From contig NZ_JACVAE010000001.1 of NCBI RefSeq assembly GCF_014851675.1, positions 2,852,001 to 2,916,000 of the forward strand: a stretch of 64,000 nt of DNA. Reading direction: 5' to 3'. A model generated the notes under the pieces. The model did not search any database. It had not been told where the DNA came from and saw only the letters and a list, made by a program, of their open reading frames with translations. The number at the start of each line of letters is the position of its first letter. Position 1 is the first letter of the stretch. This document shows, in pieces, positions 44,081 through 54,000 of this stretch. The translations under genes and the position numbers were made by a program. This DNA is from Rhizobium sp. ARZ01. Its GTDB lineage: Bacteria > Pseudomonadota > Alphaproteobacteria > Rhizobiales > Rhizobiaceae.

Positions 44081-44964
44081 CAGGCAGCCCTCCCCGCCGT
44101 CCTGCGTACCAGCGCGGCATAGGCGAGCGCCAACACCGTGACGATCAGCGTGACGATCAGCGCCAGCGACGCCCCCGAGCCGGCGCGCTGGAACGAGAAT
44201 GCCTCCTGGTAGACGAGGATGGAAAGCGTACGCGTGCTGTTGGCCGGACCGCCGCGCGTCATCACCCAGATGATGTCGAACACCTTGAAGGCCTCGATCG
44301 TGCGCAACACCAGCGCCACCATCAGGGGACCGGCGAGATAGGGCAGGATGACGAAGCGGAAGCGGGAAAACGGACCGGCGCCATCGACGAGCGAGGCGGC
44401 GGTGATGTCGCGTGGCACAGCTTGCAGGGCGGCAAGTGCGATCAATGCGACCAGCGGAAAGTTCTTCCAGCAATCAGCGACAATCAGCGCCGTCAGAGCC
44501 GAGCCCGGCTCGCCAAGCCACGAGCGATAGCTGTCGAGCAGGCCGATCTGCGTCAGCGCCGCGTTCAATGCGCCGTATTCGGGGTTGTAGATCAGCCTCC
44601 TCAGCGTTGCGTTGACAACGGTCGGCAGCGCCCAAGGCAAAATCATCAGGGCCCGAAGTGCCGCGCGGCCGCGAAACTCCTGGTTCAGCAGCAGCGCTGC
44701 GAGCACGCCGAGCACCATTTCGGCGGCGACCGAGATGATGGCGAACCACGTGGTCGTCACCAGGGTGCGCTGGAAGTTCGAGCTCGACAGCATCTTCGTG
44801 TAGTTGTCGAGGCCGACGAAATTGCCGGCGGTGCCGACGAGCTTGGCGTCGGTGAAGGACAGCCCGACCGTATCGACGAGCGGCCAGCCGATCACAGCGA
44901 TCATGACCACAAGCAGCGGCGCCAGAAGCAGCCATGCTCGGGTCGTCATCCAGGTGCCGGACAT
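44080..44964 (-). CDS. Carbohydrate ABC transporter permease 1 (MalF-type), ROK operon
   Basis: 294 residues beginning MSGTWMTTRAWLLLAPLLVV, with GGAAGG nine bases before the ATG. Six membrane segments; VGLDNYTKMLSS after the first; coupling loop DITAASLVDGAGPFSRFRFV (about 195-215); MTRGGPANSTRTLS near 235. ATG at 44949 is an alternative start. It pairs with the downstream MalG-type permease. Confidence 0.91.
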   Translation of the reverse strand: MSGTWMTTRAWLLLAPLLVVMIAVIGWPLVDTVGLSFTDAKLVGTAGNFVGLDNYTKMLSSSNFQRTLVTTTWFAIISVAAEMVLGVLAALLLNQEFRGRAALRALMILPWALPTVVNATLRRLIYNPEYGALNAALTQIGLLDSYRSWLGEPGSALTALIVADCWKNFPLVALIALAALQAVPRDITAASLVDGAGPFSRFRFVILPYLAGPLMVALVLRTIEAFKVFDIIWVMTRGGPANSTRTLSILVYQEAFSFQRAGSGASLALIVTLIVTVLALAYAALVRRTAGRAA

Positions 44965-45100
44965 CGGGCAAGCCTTCCCAGTCGTCAATGCGGCCTGTAG
45001 CGGTCCGTCGGACCAGTTTGGTTCCGAAAGAGAATCACGGTTGGCGCGGTCTTGTCAAAACTCGGTCCATCCGCCTGAGGCGAGGTACCCACTGTGAGAA

Positions 45101-45123
45101 CGGGCGGCGACGACCGCCGCCCG
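45101..45123 (-). other. Hairpin between binding-protein and permease genes of the ROK operon
   Basis: CGGGCGGCG (45101-45109), loop ACGAC, CGCCGCCCG (45115-45123): a perfect 9-bp GC stem 19 bases after the binding-protein stop. There is no U tract on the minus strand. It probably protects the upstream mRNA or attenuates readthrough. Confidence 0.6.
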
Positions 45124-45141
45124 CGTTTGATCTGCCTTGTC

Positions 45142-46380
45142 TCAAAGCCCGCTGTTGTCGGCAGCCGACTTCAACGCGTCCTCGGCGGAAGCCTGCCCCA
45201 GCAGCGCCTCCTGGATCGCCTGCTGCAGGGCGGTCGAGAGCTCCTGGTACTTCGGCGTCGTCGGGCGCGGATACATGGCGGCAAGGCCGAGCTTGGCAGC
45301 GCCGATCAGCTCTTCCTGACCCTTGGTCACGGTCGGATCCTCATAGGATGAGGCCCAGATCGGCAGGCTGAGCTTGGCATACTGGTTCTGCGTGTCCTGC
45401 GAGGTCATGTGGACGATGTACTTCCAAGCCTCGTCCGGATGCTTGCTGACGCTGGTAACGCCGAGACCCATCGAGCCGTTCACGGCCGACACCTCGCTTT
45501 TGCCGGAAACGCCCGGGGCGGGAACGACGCCGACCTTGCCGGTAACCTTGCTGTCCGCGCCGCTGTTGGCGAGGTTGTACATGTAGGTCCAGTTCAGCGC
45601 GAAGGCGGCTTCGCCGTTTTCAAAGACCTTGCGCACGTCCTCTTCCAGGAATTCCTTGGAGTTCGGGTTGGTGAGGCCCGAATTGTAGCTAGTCACCATG
45701 TAGTTCAGCGCGTCCAGACCGCCGCCGCTCTGGAAGGCCGGCTTGCCGTCATTCAGGAAGTCGCCGCCATAGGCGCTGACGAGCGTGGTGTAGTCGCAGA
45801 TCGCGGCTTCCGCCTGTGACCAGCTCCAGGCGATCGGCGTTTGCAGAATGCCCTTGTCCTTGATGATCTTCGCCTGCTCGGCCAGTTCATCCCAGGTCTT
45901 CGGCGGCGCCGTGATGCCTGCCTTCTCCAGGATCTCCTTGTTGTAGAACAGGTACTTGGTGTCGAGGATCCAGGGCATGCCGTAGGACTTGCCGTCATAC
46001 TGGACGGTCGTCCAGGCGCCCGGAAGCACGCCCTTCTTCATATCGTCGGTGATACGGGAGGAAACGTCGACAAGAACGTTGTTGGCCGCGTATTCCGCCG
46101 GCCAGATCACGTCGAACAGCACAACATCGTAGCCGCCACCCGAACCCTGCGCCAGCACGGTTTTGTCGTGCAGGCCTTCGTAGGGGACGAACTCAAGATT
46201 GACCTTGATGTCCGGATTGGCCTTGGTAAAGGCCTCGGTCATGGCGCGCACGTCCGCCTCGCTATAGGCGGCCTGCGCCATGAATAGCGCGTTCAGCGTG
46301 GTTTCTGCCAGCGCATGATGGGCGAAGGAGGCGCTCAGCAGCGCCGCCCCGATAAGGGCCTTGGTGATGGAATTCGACAT
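45142..46380 (-). CDS. Carbohydrate ABC transporter substrate-binding protein, ROK operon
   Basis: 412 residues from ATG 46380, preceded by AGGAGGCTAG. Signal peptide about 1-25 (MSNSITKALIGAALLSASFA). The mature protein has the family 1 sugar-binding pattern: AMTEAFTKANPDIKVNLEF, YDVVLFDVIWPAEYA, YGMPWILDTKYLFYNKEIL and AALNWTYMYN-like blocks. It is the first gene of the operon running to 40223, and its promoter faces that of the ROK gene. Confidence 0.92.
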   Translation of the reverse strand: MSNSITKALIGAALLSASFAHHALAETTLNALFMAQAAYSEADVRAMTEAFTKANPDIKVNLEFVPYEGLHDKTVLAQGSGGGYDVVLFDVIWPAEYAANNVLVDVSSRITDDMKKGVLPGAWTTVQYDGKSYGMPWILDTKYLFYNKEILEKAGITAPPKTWDELAEQAKIIKDKGILQTPIAWSWSQAEAAICDYTTLVSAYGGDFLNDGKPAFQSGGGLDALNYMVTSYNSGLTNPNSKEFLEEDVRKVFENGEAAFALNWTYMYNLANSGADSKVTGKVGVVPAPGVSGKSEVSAVNGSMGLGVTSVSKHPDEAWKYIVHMTSQDTQNQYAKLSLPIWASSYEDPTVTKGQEELIGAAKLGLAAMYPRPTTPKYQELSTALQQAIQEALLGQASAEDALKSAADNSGL

Positions 46381-46527
46381 GTCTAGCCTCCTAGTTTCGA
46401 TCGCGATCAGCATGGTGGCGCCGTGATGACGGCAGCACCGACGGCACCCCGAATTGCGGTGCCGAATCCTACGGTCAATTTCGCCGGATCCACCGGCCAT
46501 GTTCCCTGGAGTTCTTTCGACCCCTCA

Positions 46528-46570
46528 TTAAGTCAAATGCCTTGACTTAAATCTTTCCCAGTCTTTTATT
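46528..46570. promoter_or_regulatory. Perfect 9-5-9 operator and ROK promoter
   Basis: TTAAGTCAA (46528-46536), ATGCC, TTGACTTAA (46542-46550) is an exact inverted repeat. The right arm contains TTGACT (46542-46547), a -35 box whose -10 (TTTATT, 46565-46570) comes after 17 bases on the plus strand. The left arm gives the same box on the minus strand. A bound regulator would therefore cover the -35 boxes of both the ROK gene and the transporter operon. Confidence 0.7.
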
Positions 46571-46591
46571 CCTGTCAAGAGGAATTGCGCG

Positions 46592-47818
46592 ATGACCGAT
46601 CCCCGTCCGATCCGTGCCATGAGCGGCACCAACCACGAAGGTACGAGTGCCCATAACCGGCGCGTGATGATCGATGCGCTGCGGGTCAACGGCGCGCTTT
46701 CCCGGGCGGACCTTTCCCGCGCGACTAGGCTGACAAAGCAGACGGTCTCCAACATCATCGAGGAACTGGAACGCGACGGACTGGTGGTGCCGAAGGAGAC
46801 CGTTCGCAAGGGCCGCGGACAACCCTCGACGCCCTACGCGCTGGTGGCGGGAGGAGCGTTCGCGATCGGGCTACAGATCGATCGGCATGTGACGCGGGCG
46901 GTTGCGGTCGATCTGGTTGGCACGGTGCTGACCAGGGCAGAAACAGACCTGCCGCCAAACGGTCCGGCCAGCGGCGCAAAAGTGGTGCTCGACTTGATCG
47001 CGAAGGTCCGCGACGACCTTTCGCAGATCGCCGCGGAATCGGAAAAACGCCTTGTCGGCCTCGGCGTCGCCATGCCCGGCCCCTTCGGCATCGATGGCGC
47101 CGACAACGACCAGTGGATGATGCAGGCCTGGCAGAAGTTCCCGCTCCTGAAAACGCTTGCCGACGGTACCGGACTCAATGTCGGCTTGCAAAACGACGCC
47201 GCCGCCTGTGCCACGGCGGAACGCATTGTGGGTGCGGCCCATGGTCTCGACCACGCCGTCTGCCTCTATCTCGGTTATGGTATCGGTGCGGGCCTGATCC
47301 TCAACTCGGAACTCTACAGCGGCGCGAACGGAAATGCCGGCGAGATCGGCATGGCCCTGCTCTCGCCCGCCGGGCCGAAGCGGACCGCGCTCGAGCACCG
47401 TGCCTCGCTTGCCTCGCTCTACCAGCACCTCGATATCAGCCCCGCTTCGCATGGCGTCTACGACAAGATTGCTCAGCTCGCCGCAGCCGACGATCCGCGC
47501 ATCATGGAATGGATCGCGCTTGCCGCAGCCGACTTGCGCTGGGGCGTGCATCTGATCGAGACGATCTTCGACCCGCAGACCATCATCTTGTGCGGCGGTG
47601 CGCCTGAACCGCTTGCCCGCCGACTGCTGGCGGCCATCGAACCCTTGCCGCCATCCGTCGCGGACCGGCCCGGACGCCCCCTGCCCCGCCTTCAGCTCGG
47701 CATGACGGATCCATGGTCGGTCGCACTCGGCGCCGCCGCCGAACCGATCGGCCGCGCCTTCGACCCAAGATTTTCGGCCATCATGAAAGATGCGCGTAGC
47801 GAGGATGCGGTCGCCTGA
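46592..47818 (+). CDS. ROK-family transcriptional repressor (XylR/NagC-like) lacking the zinc motif
   Basis: 408 residues. An N-terminal winged helix (ALSRADLSRATRLTKQTVSNII, about 34-55) precedes a ROK sugar-kinase-like domain with GVAMPGPFG, LQNDAAACATAER and GANGNAGEIG. The usual ROK zinc cluster CxCGxxGCxE after that last block is absent; the equivalent stretch reads SPAGPKRTALEHRASLASL with no cysteine. It is therefore probably a sugar-sensing regulator without kinase activity. The divergent transporter operon and the palindrome at 46528-46550 point to its targets. Confidence 0.9.
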   Translation: MTDPRPIRAMSGTNHEGTSAHNRRVMIDALRVNGALSRADLSRATRLTKQTVSNIIEELERDGLVVPKETVRKGRGQPSTPYALVAGGAFAIGLQIDRHVTRAVAVDLVGTVLTRAETDLPPNGPASGAKVVLDLIAKVRDDLSQIAAESEKRLVGLGVAMPGPFGIDGADNDQWMMQAWQKFPLLKTLADGTGLNVGLQNDAAACATAERIVGAAHGLDHAVCLYLGYGIGAGLILNSELYSGANGNAGEIGMALLSPAGPKRTALEHRASLASLYQHLDISPASHGVYDKIAQLAAADDPRIMEWIALAAADLRWGVHLIETIFDPQTIILCGGAPEPLARRLLAAIEPLPPSVADRPGRPLPRLQLGMTDPWSVALGAAAEPIGRAFDPRFSAIMKDARSEDAVA

Positions 47819-47860
47819 CGGCACGGTGAGGTGGGTCACGCCGCCAACCGGCCAGTCCTG

Positions 47861-49918
47861 TCACTCCGTCCAGATCGCCACGTCGACAGGGTCGAGCTCT
47901 CTTCCGCCGACGAGAAAAGTAGCGTCCGACGCCGCCGGCACGCTCGCGGTCGCGCTGCCGTAGTTGAACGCGAAATTTAGCTTGCCACGCCGGGCGATCC
48001 GCAAGTCTCCGAGGTCCGGCAAAGTTTCGACACCGGCCCAGGTCAGCGTGTCGCCGATGAGTTTCAGCAAGAAATCGCCTTGCGCCAGCGTCGCCAGATA
48101 TCGCGCCTTGTCGTTGCCGACCATCGCCGGCGACCCGGTGCGATAGTCGCCCTCGAAGGTCGCAAGCACCTTTTCGCCTGTCCGGACGGTCTCGCGCCAA
48201 GCGCCGGCCCGGTGACTGGTATTGCCATAGAGAACGGTCTCGCGATGGAAATCGGGCAGCGACTCGACGCGCGTCACGCACAGATCGAGAAGTTCGGCCA
48301 GCGGCCCCGGAGGCAGGCCTTCGGGGATGTGCATGTCGCGCGTCTTGCTGCCGCTCCTCGGGCCGAACATGGCCTTGGCGCCCGACGCTGCGAGCCGGGT
48401 CACGAAGGCAGGATCGGCAATGACCAGATCGGGCGCAAGCACCAGCTTGTATCCGTTGAGATCGGAATGCTGGCCGATAAAGTCGACGTCCACGCCGAGA
48501 CGCGAAACCGCGCAATACCAGTCGAGTGCGATCGCGGACGCCAGATAGCCCCTCCCCTGCGGCAGCGCGCGCGTCGCAAAGCGGGATTCATAGTCGAGCA
48601 CGATGGCAACTTGCGCCCTGCCCCTGAGCTCCCCCTTCGGCAGACGCTTCATTTCCGCCGCGACCTGCGCCACTTCGAGATAGCCCTGATCCTCCGCGCT
48701 GTTGGGCAGCAGCAAGCCGGCGTGGAACTGCTCCTGCGCGAACGGCGCCTGCCGCCAACGGAAGTAGGAGACCATGTCGACGCCGTGCGCATAGGCGAGC
48801 CAGGTCCATAGCCGCACCATGCCGTCCGCCGGCGATTGGTTGTGCGTCGCCCAGTTGACCGGGCCCGGCTGCTGCTCCATCACCCAGACCCGACCCCGGC
48901 CAACGGCCCGGTAGAGGTCATGGTGGAAGGCCGTCTGGTCCGGGTCTCCGACGCGAAGATAGCGGGCCTTGTCCTCTGCGCTGAGACGGCCATTGATCAA
49001 CCCACCCATCGGATAGACGTCCCACGAGGCGATATCGATGTCGTCGCCGACCTTGTAGTGATCGAAGTCAGTGTTTTGGTTCATGAAGTTGTGCGTCACC
49101 GGGCGGCCCGGGGCATGCCGGCGGATGATGTCGACCTGGGCCTTATTGAAGCTCACCACCTGGTCAGAGGAAAAGCGCATGAAATCGACGAGATGGGTCG
49201 GGCTCGGCTCCTCGACGAGATTGTAAGGCAGGTCCACTTCCCCGAAGCTATTGTAGTGCATCGCCCAGAACGACGTGCCCCAGGCGCGATTGAGTTCCTC
49301 GACGGTGCCGTAGCGGGCTGCAAGCCATTCCCGGAAGGCGCGCTGCGCCTCGTCAGAGTAGCTGTAGATCGTGTCGTGATCGCCATACTCGTTGTCCGTC
49401 TGCCAGACGTGGACGAACGGATTGTTGCCGTAGCGCCCGGCCATCGCCTCGACGATGCGGGCGGACTCGACACGATAACGGCGGCTCGAAAAGCAGTAGT
49501 GCCGACGTGCGCCGAACTTCCGCACCACGCCCTTCGCATCGACCGGCAGGATATCGGGGTGGCGATCCACCAGCCATTTCGGCGGCGCCGCCGTCGGCGT
49601 TCCCAAAATGACTTTCAAGCCTGCAAGGCCTAGCACCTCGATCGCCTCGTCCATCCATTCCCAGTGGAATTCGCCCGGGCGCGGTTCGATATGGGCCCAG
49701 GCGAATTCGCCGATGCGCACCCATGCGAGCCCCAGTTCGACCATCCGGCGCGCGTCCTCCTCCCACTTTGCCCGCGGCCACTGCTCCGGGTAGTAGCAGA
49801 CGCCAAGCTCCAGCATGTCGGCGGCCTGCTCGTCGGCATTGAAGTGGTTCGGCTTGGTCAGGGGCATGTGCAAGATCTCGTCCTTCATCATTCTCTTGGC
49901 CGGTTCCAGCCGGCACAT
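47861..49918 (-). CDS. Beta-galactosidase, glycoside hydrolase family 42
   Basis: 685 residues. GVCYYPEQWPRAKWEEDARRM cut at about 39-59 is the GH42 opening. The acid/base Glu177 is in WQTDNEYGD and the nucleophile Glu348 in WVMEQQPGPVNW. A trimerisation domain and a short beta domain follow. There is no signal peptide, so it hydrolyses beta-galactosides after uptake. The exact start is uncertain (ATG 49918, 49891, 49888 or 49867). An 18-bp palindrome lies 17 bases upstream of the first. It is convergent to ROK and downstream of a LacI gene on the same strand. Confidence 0.92.
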   Translation of the reverse strand: MCRLEPAKRMMKDEILHMPLTKPNHFNADEQAADMLELGVCYYPEQWPRAKWEEDARRMVELGLAWVRIGEFAWAHIEPRPGEFHWEWMDEAIEVLGLAGLKVILGTPTAAPPKWLVDRHPDILPVDAKGVVRKFGARRHYCFSSRRYRVESARIVEAMAGRYGNNPFVHVWQTDNEYGDHDTIYSYSDEAQRAFREWLAARYGTVEELNRAWGTSFWAMHYNSFGEVDLPYNLVEEPSPTHLVDFMRFSSDQVVSFNKAQVDIIRRHAPGRPVTHNFMNQNTDFDHYKVGDDIDIASWDVYPMGGLINGRLSAEDKARYLRVGDPDQTAFHHDLYRAVGRGRVWVMEQQPGPVNWATHNQSPADGMVRLWTWLAYAHGVDMVSYFRWRQAPFAQEQFHAGLLLPNSAEDQGYLEVAQVAAEMKRLPKGELRGRAQVAIVLDYESRFATRALPQGRGYLASAIALDWYCAVSRLGVDVDFIGQHSDLNGYKLVLAPDLVIADPAFVTRLAASGAKAMFGPRSGSKTRDMHIPEGLPPGPLAELLDLCVTRVESLPDFHRETVLYGNTSHRAGAWRETVRTGEKVLATFEGDYRTGSPAMVGNDKARYLATLAQGDFLLKLIGDTLTWAGVETLPDLGDLRIARRGKLNFAFNYGSATASVPAASDATFLVGGRELDPVDVAIWTE

Positions 49919-49934
49919 CTGGGCTCTCGCCGCA

Positions 49935-49952
49935 GATATAAACGTTTATATC
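49935..49952. promoter_or_regulatory. 18-bp perfect palindrome before beta-galactosidase, LacI operator
   Basis: GATATAAACGTTTATATC is fully symmetric around a central CG, the classic LacI-family layout. It lies in the 69-base gap between the LacI stop and the beta-galactosidase start. Its AAACGTTT core is shared with the palindromes at 57401-57440, which suggests one regulator for both. Confidence 0.7.
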
Positions 49953-49987
49953 CTCTCTCGCCGAAAACAGTGGCGAGCGGTTTCAGT

Positions 49988-51037
49988 TCAGCGTTCCGGG
50001 TTGAGCCGATCGTCGCAGCGCTCGACGAGGTTCGGCATGAGCAATGTCTGCAGGGCCTCCGGCGCCTCGCCCTCCATCCGACGCAGGATATAGGCGCCGA
50101 GCAGCGCGCTAGACTCGGTAATCGGCAGGTAGAAAGTGGTGATCGGCGGCGCGAAGTACTGGCTGACGTTGAGGTCGTCCGTGGCGTTGACGACCGCATC
50201 GCGCCCATGCACGAGACCGCGCTCGTGGAAGCCTGAAAGGGCGCCAAGGGCGCTGGCTTCGTTGGCGCAGATATAGGCCGTCGGCGGATCTGCGAACCGC
50301 GACATTTCGAGCACGATTTCGCGCCCATAGGCCGGCGTCAGGCTGCCATTGGCGACGAGCGCCGGATCGTAGGACAGCCCCGCGGTCTCCAGTACACGCC
50401 TGTAGCTATAGAGGCGGGTGATCCCATACGTCAGTTCCGCGGACGGGTTGAGCAGCGCAATGCGCCGATGGCCGCGCTCGACAAGGCGAGCCATCGACAC
50501 ACGGATAACCTGCTCGTTATCAGTATCCACATAGGCGTGGGGCGCGTTGTGAATGCTCGTGCCATAGGTAACGAAAGGAAAATCGGCTTCCTGCATCGTG
50601 CGGATGCGCGGGTCGTCGGGGCGAGTGCCGGTAATGATGATGCCGTCGGCCTTCTTCAGCGACACGATCTGCTCGACAACGGCCTGGCTCTCCTCGAAAT
50701 TCCTGACTGCATAGAGCGACACCCGATAAGGGCTGTCTTCCAAAGCCCAGGAAATGCCGCTGAGCAGTTGGGCGTACTCGACGCCCTCCCATTCGTTTTC
50801 CTTCGGCCCCGGCGCAGTCATGATGGCGGCGACCTGGTAGGTCTTGCCCGTGCGCAACTGGACCCCGTGCACGTTGAGTTGATAGCCGATCCGTTCCGCC
50901 GCAGCCATCACGACAGCGCGCGTTTCCAGCCGCACCTGCGGGGACTGGTTCAACGCCTTGGAAACGGTGGCGATCGACAGCCCGGTTTCCTGCGCAATAG
51001 TCTTGATCGTCGGCCTTTGCATGGCGTTTCGGCTCAT
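49988..51037 (-). CDS. LacI-family regulator encoded at the end of the phospho-lyase fusion operon
   Basis: 349 residues. Helix-turn-helix PTIKTIAQETGLSIATVSKA (about 9-28), hinge VHGVQLRTG, and a ligand domain. It starts eight bases after the fusion gene stop, so it is probably translated from the same mRNA. ATG 51022 is a possible shorter start. Candidate sites are the AAACGTTT palindromes before the beta-galactosidase gene and before the amino-acid binding-protein gene, which would give negative feedback on its own operon. Confidence 0.92.
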   Translation of the reverse strand: MSRNAMQRPTIKTIAQETGLSIATVSKALNQSPQVRLETRAVVMAAAERIGYQLNVHGVQLRTGKTYQVAAIMTAPGPKENEWEGVEYAQLLSGISWALEDSPYRVSLYAVRNFEESQAVVEQIVSLKKADGIIITGTRPDDPRIRTMQEADFPFVTYGTSIHNAPHAYVDTDNEQVIRVSMARLVERGHRRIALLNPSAELTYGITRLYSYRRVLETAGLSYDPALVANGSLTPAYGREIVLEMSRFADPPTAYICANEASALGALSGFHERGLVHGRDAVVNATDDLNVSQYFAPPITTFYLPITESSALLGAYILRRMEGEAPEALQTLLMPNLVERCDDRLNPER

Positions 51038-51044
51038 CGTCTCG

Positions 51045-54000
51045 TTAGTAACTCAGGCTGGAGAGCGTGTCGCCCAGCGCATTCAGGAAGTAGTCGCAGT
51101 CTTCAGTGCTAAACGGTGCCGGCGGCTTGACCTTGAGGACATTGTGATGGGGGCCCTCGCTGCTGAGCAAGATGCGATGCTTGTGCTTCATCTCCGCAAT
51201 CACATGGTCGAGTTCCTGCGCCGCCGGTTCCAGTGTTTGCCGGTCCCGTACCAGTTCGATTCCGTTGAAGAGGCCGTGGCCGCGAACGTCGCCGATGATC
51301 GCATGGCGGGTGGCGAGTTCCCGGGCGCCGTCCATCAGCCGGTCGCCGACAACGCGGCAATGGTGCATCAGCCGCTCGTCGCGGATCACGTCGAGTACCG
51401 CAAGGCCGATCTCGGCCGAGACGGGGTTGCCGCCGAAGGTGTTGAAGTATTCCATGCCGTTGGCAAAGGAGGCGGCGATCGCCTCGGTGGTGACGACCGC
51501 GGCCATCGGGTGGCCGTTGCCGATCGGCTTGCCCATGGTGACGATATCAGGCACCACCCCTTGCATTTCGTGCGCCCACATATGGCTGCCGACACGGCCG
51601 AAGCCGACCTGCACCTCGTCTGCCAGGCACAGCCCGCCGGCGGCGCGCACATGCGCATAGGCTTCCTTCAGATAATCAGCAGGAAGCGTCAGCTGTCCGC
51701 CGGTTCCGAGGATGCCCTCGCTGAAGAACAGCGCCGGCCGGCGGCCGGCGGCTGCCAGTTCCCGAACTTGATTGAGCACGTCCTCGGCGTATTTGCGCCC
51801 CGCATCTTCATCGCCGTAACGGAAACGACCGCGATAGAGATCGGGCATCTCGGCCATGCGCACATGCGCAGGCCGGCCCTCGCCGCCCTTGCCGGCGAAC
51901 TTGTAGGGGCTGACTTCGATCAGGCTCGACAGGTGTCCGTGATAAGCGTGGTCGACCGTGATGATATCGCGGTTGCCGGTGTAGGCGCGCGCCAGGCGAA
52001 GCGCCAGGTCGTTGGCCTCGCTGCCGGAGTTGACGAAGAAGCAGACATTGAGCGGATCGGGGAAGAGAGCGGCCAGCCGCCTGGAGTACTCGACCAGCGA
52101 GTCGTGCAGGTAGCGCGAATTGGTGTTGAGCCTGCCCATCTGGGCCTGCGCCGCCTTGACGACACGCGGGTGACAATGGCCGACGTGGCAGACGTTGTTG
52201 ACCATGTCGAGCCAGCGCGTGCCCTCTTCATCGATCAGGTGCGCCCCCTCGCCGCTGACGATCTTCAACGGTGAGGCAGAATAGGCGATGCTCAGCGAGC
52301 GGCCGATCCGCCGATGGCGTTCGCGGACAAGAAAGTCCTTGTCGCGCGCGACGATGACAGAGGCGGGCACGGAAAAGCCGAAGATGACGCTCGGATCAGG
52401 GCTGACCTCGCGCCAGACCTGCCAGTGACTGCGCACGCCGACGCCATGCATGCGTCCGCAGAGCCCGAGATGATCCGTGACGATCTGGAAATGCAGGTGC
52501 GGCGCCCAGTTGCCATTCTCCGAGGCTGCTCCAAAGGCGCAGAACGCCTCGCCCTTGGCAATCGGCTGCCCGATGGAGAGTATTGCAACGCTGTCCCGGG
52601 AAAGGTGGCCGTAGAGCGTCCAGAAGACGTCGCCCTCGTCCGTCCGGTGCTCGAGAAGGACGGTCGGACCGAAGCCGAAATCGACCGCGTCGTCGTGGAT
52701 GAACGCGACCTTTCCATCAAACGGCGCATGCACGGGCTCCAGCGCCGGGGCGAAGATGTCGACGCCGAGGTGCACGGTGCGCCGCGCACCGGCCGACGCG
52801 GTTTCAAAGGCATCGCCCTTGTAGATGACGCGGTCTTCGCCGTAGAGGCCGATGGCGAAGGCGGCCCCCTCTTCGCGAACGCGCTTGTCAATCAAGTTCT
52901 CGGCCGCGACAGCGTCGAGCTTGGCCCACCCCCGCGCGTCCGGTCCGTTCTCGGTGAGGTCCAGCGCAAGCACCTTCGGCTTTGCCACCTCTGGCCGGAT
53001 GATCGGGGAAAATGTGTGTGCGTGTCGTTCCAGCCAGCGTTCGACGCGAGCGGCGTGCGGGATGGGGGAAAAGCCACAGGCGTCACGAATCCGGGCGACG
53101 GCAATCGACCGGTTTTCCCGCTGCAATCGCAGCAGTTCGCGCCACACATCTTCCTGGCTGACCAGGAGGTAGGTGTTTTCCGGATTGTCGCGGATCTGCT
53201 TGGCGGCCATGCACATGCTGACCGCGTAGCGCGTGCGGACGAGGTCGAAGATGACCTCTGCCTCGGCCTCGTTGATCGGGTTCACCGCGTGGTAGGCGGC
53301 CGCGAGGCGGCAAAGCGTGTCGACCGGATCCGCAGTCCCGATCAGCGCATAAGCGCCGGCGACGGCGATCTCGATCACCCGCCATGTCTCGACCATGTCG
53401 CCGAAATCGAGCAGACCGCTAACACGCCCCGCGGCATCGAGCAGCACGTTGTAGTCGTTGGCGTCATTGTGGATGACCTGTCGGGGGCAGGTTTCGAGGC
53501 GCGGCAGCACGCTCTCGACGAAATGCGCGAGTATGGAGCGGACGGCCTGGCGCTTGTCATCGTCCTCGATGAGATCGACATTTTCCAGATGCATGCCGGC
53601 ACGTCCGATATCCCAGGCGTAGTGGCGGACCGCACCGGCATGACTGAAGCTCTCAAGGCTCCTGTCCAGCTCACCGAGCAAGCGACCGAGCGTTGCCACG
53701 CTCTCATCAACGCGCGCAGCCGAGCGCGACCAGACCTCACCGGGCAGCCAGGTCAACAGGCGCGCAATGCGCTCCCCGCGCACGCGCGCCGTCGTGATCG
53801 CGGCACCGTTCACACCCGGCAGCGCACGCGAGATCGGCAGATCCGGCGCGACATTCGCTAGGTGGTCGAGGACGGCCATTTGCATTGCCAGATCGAGCGG
53901 TGCGCCCGGCGCATGAAGCTTGAGCAGAAACGTAGCGCCGTCGGTCCTGCGGATACGATAGTTGAGGTCGTGTTCGCCTGGAAGGGCCGACACCTCGCCC

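Noticed and set aside
43239-44120. Upstream extension of the SIS protein, suggesting a 634-residue fusion
   Set aside because: The extension is the shadow of the MalG-type permease; ATG 43238 overlaps that gene's stop.
52314-53861. 515-codon plus-strand frame opposite the fusion gene
   Set aside because: Antisense shadow; the minus-strand frame carries intact kinase and peptidase motifs.
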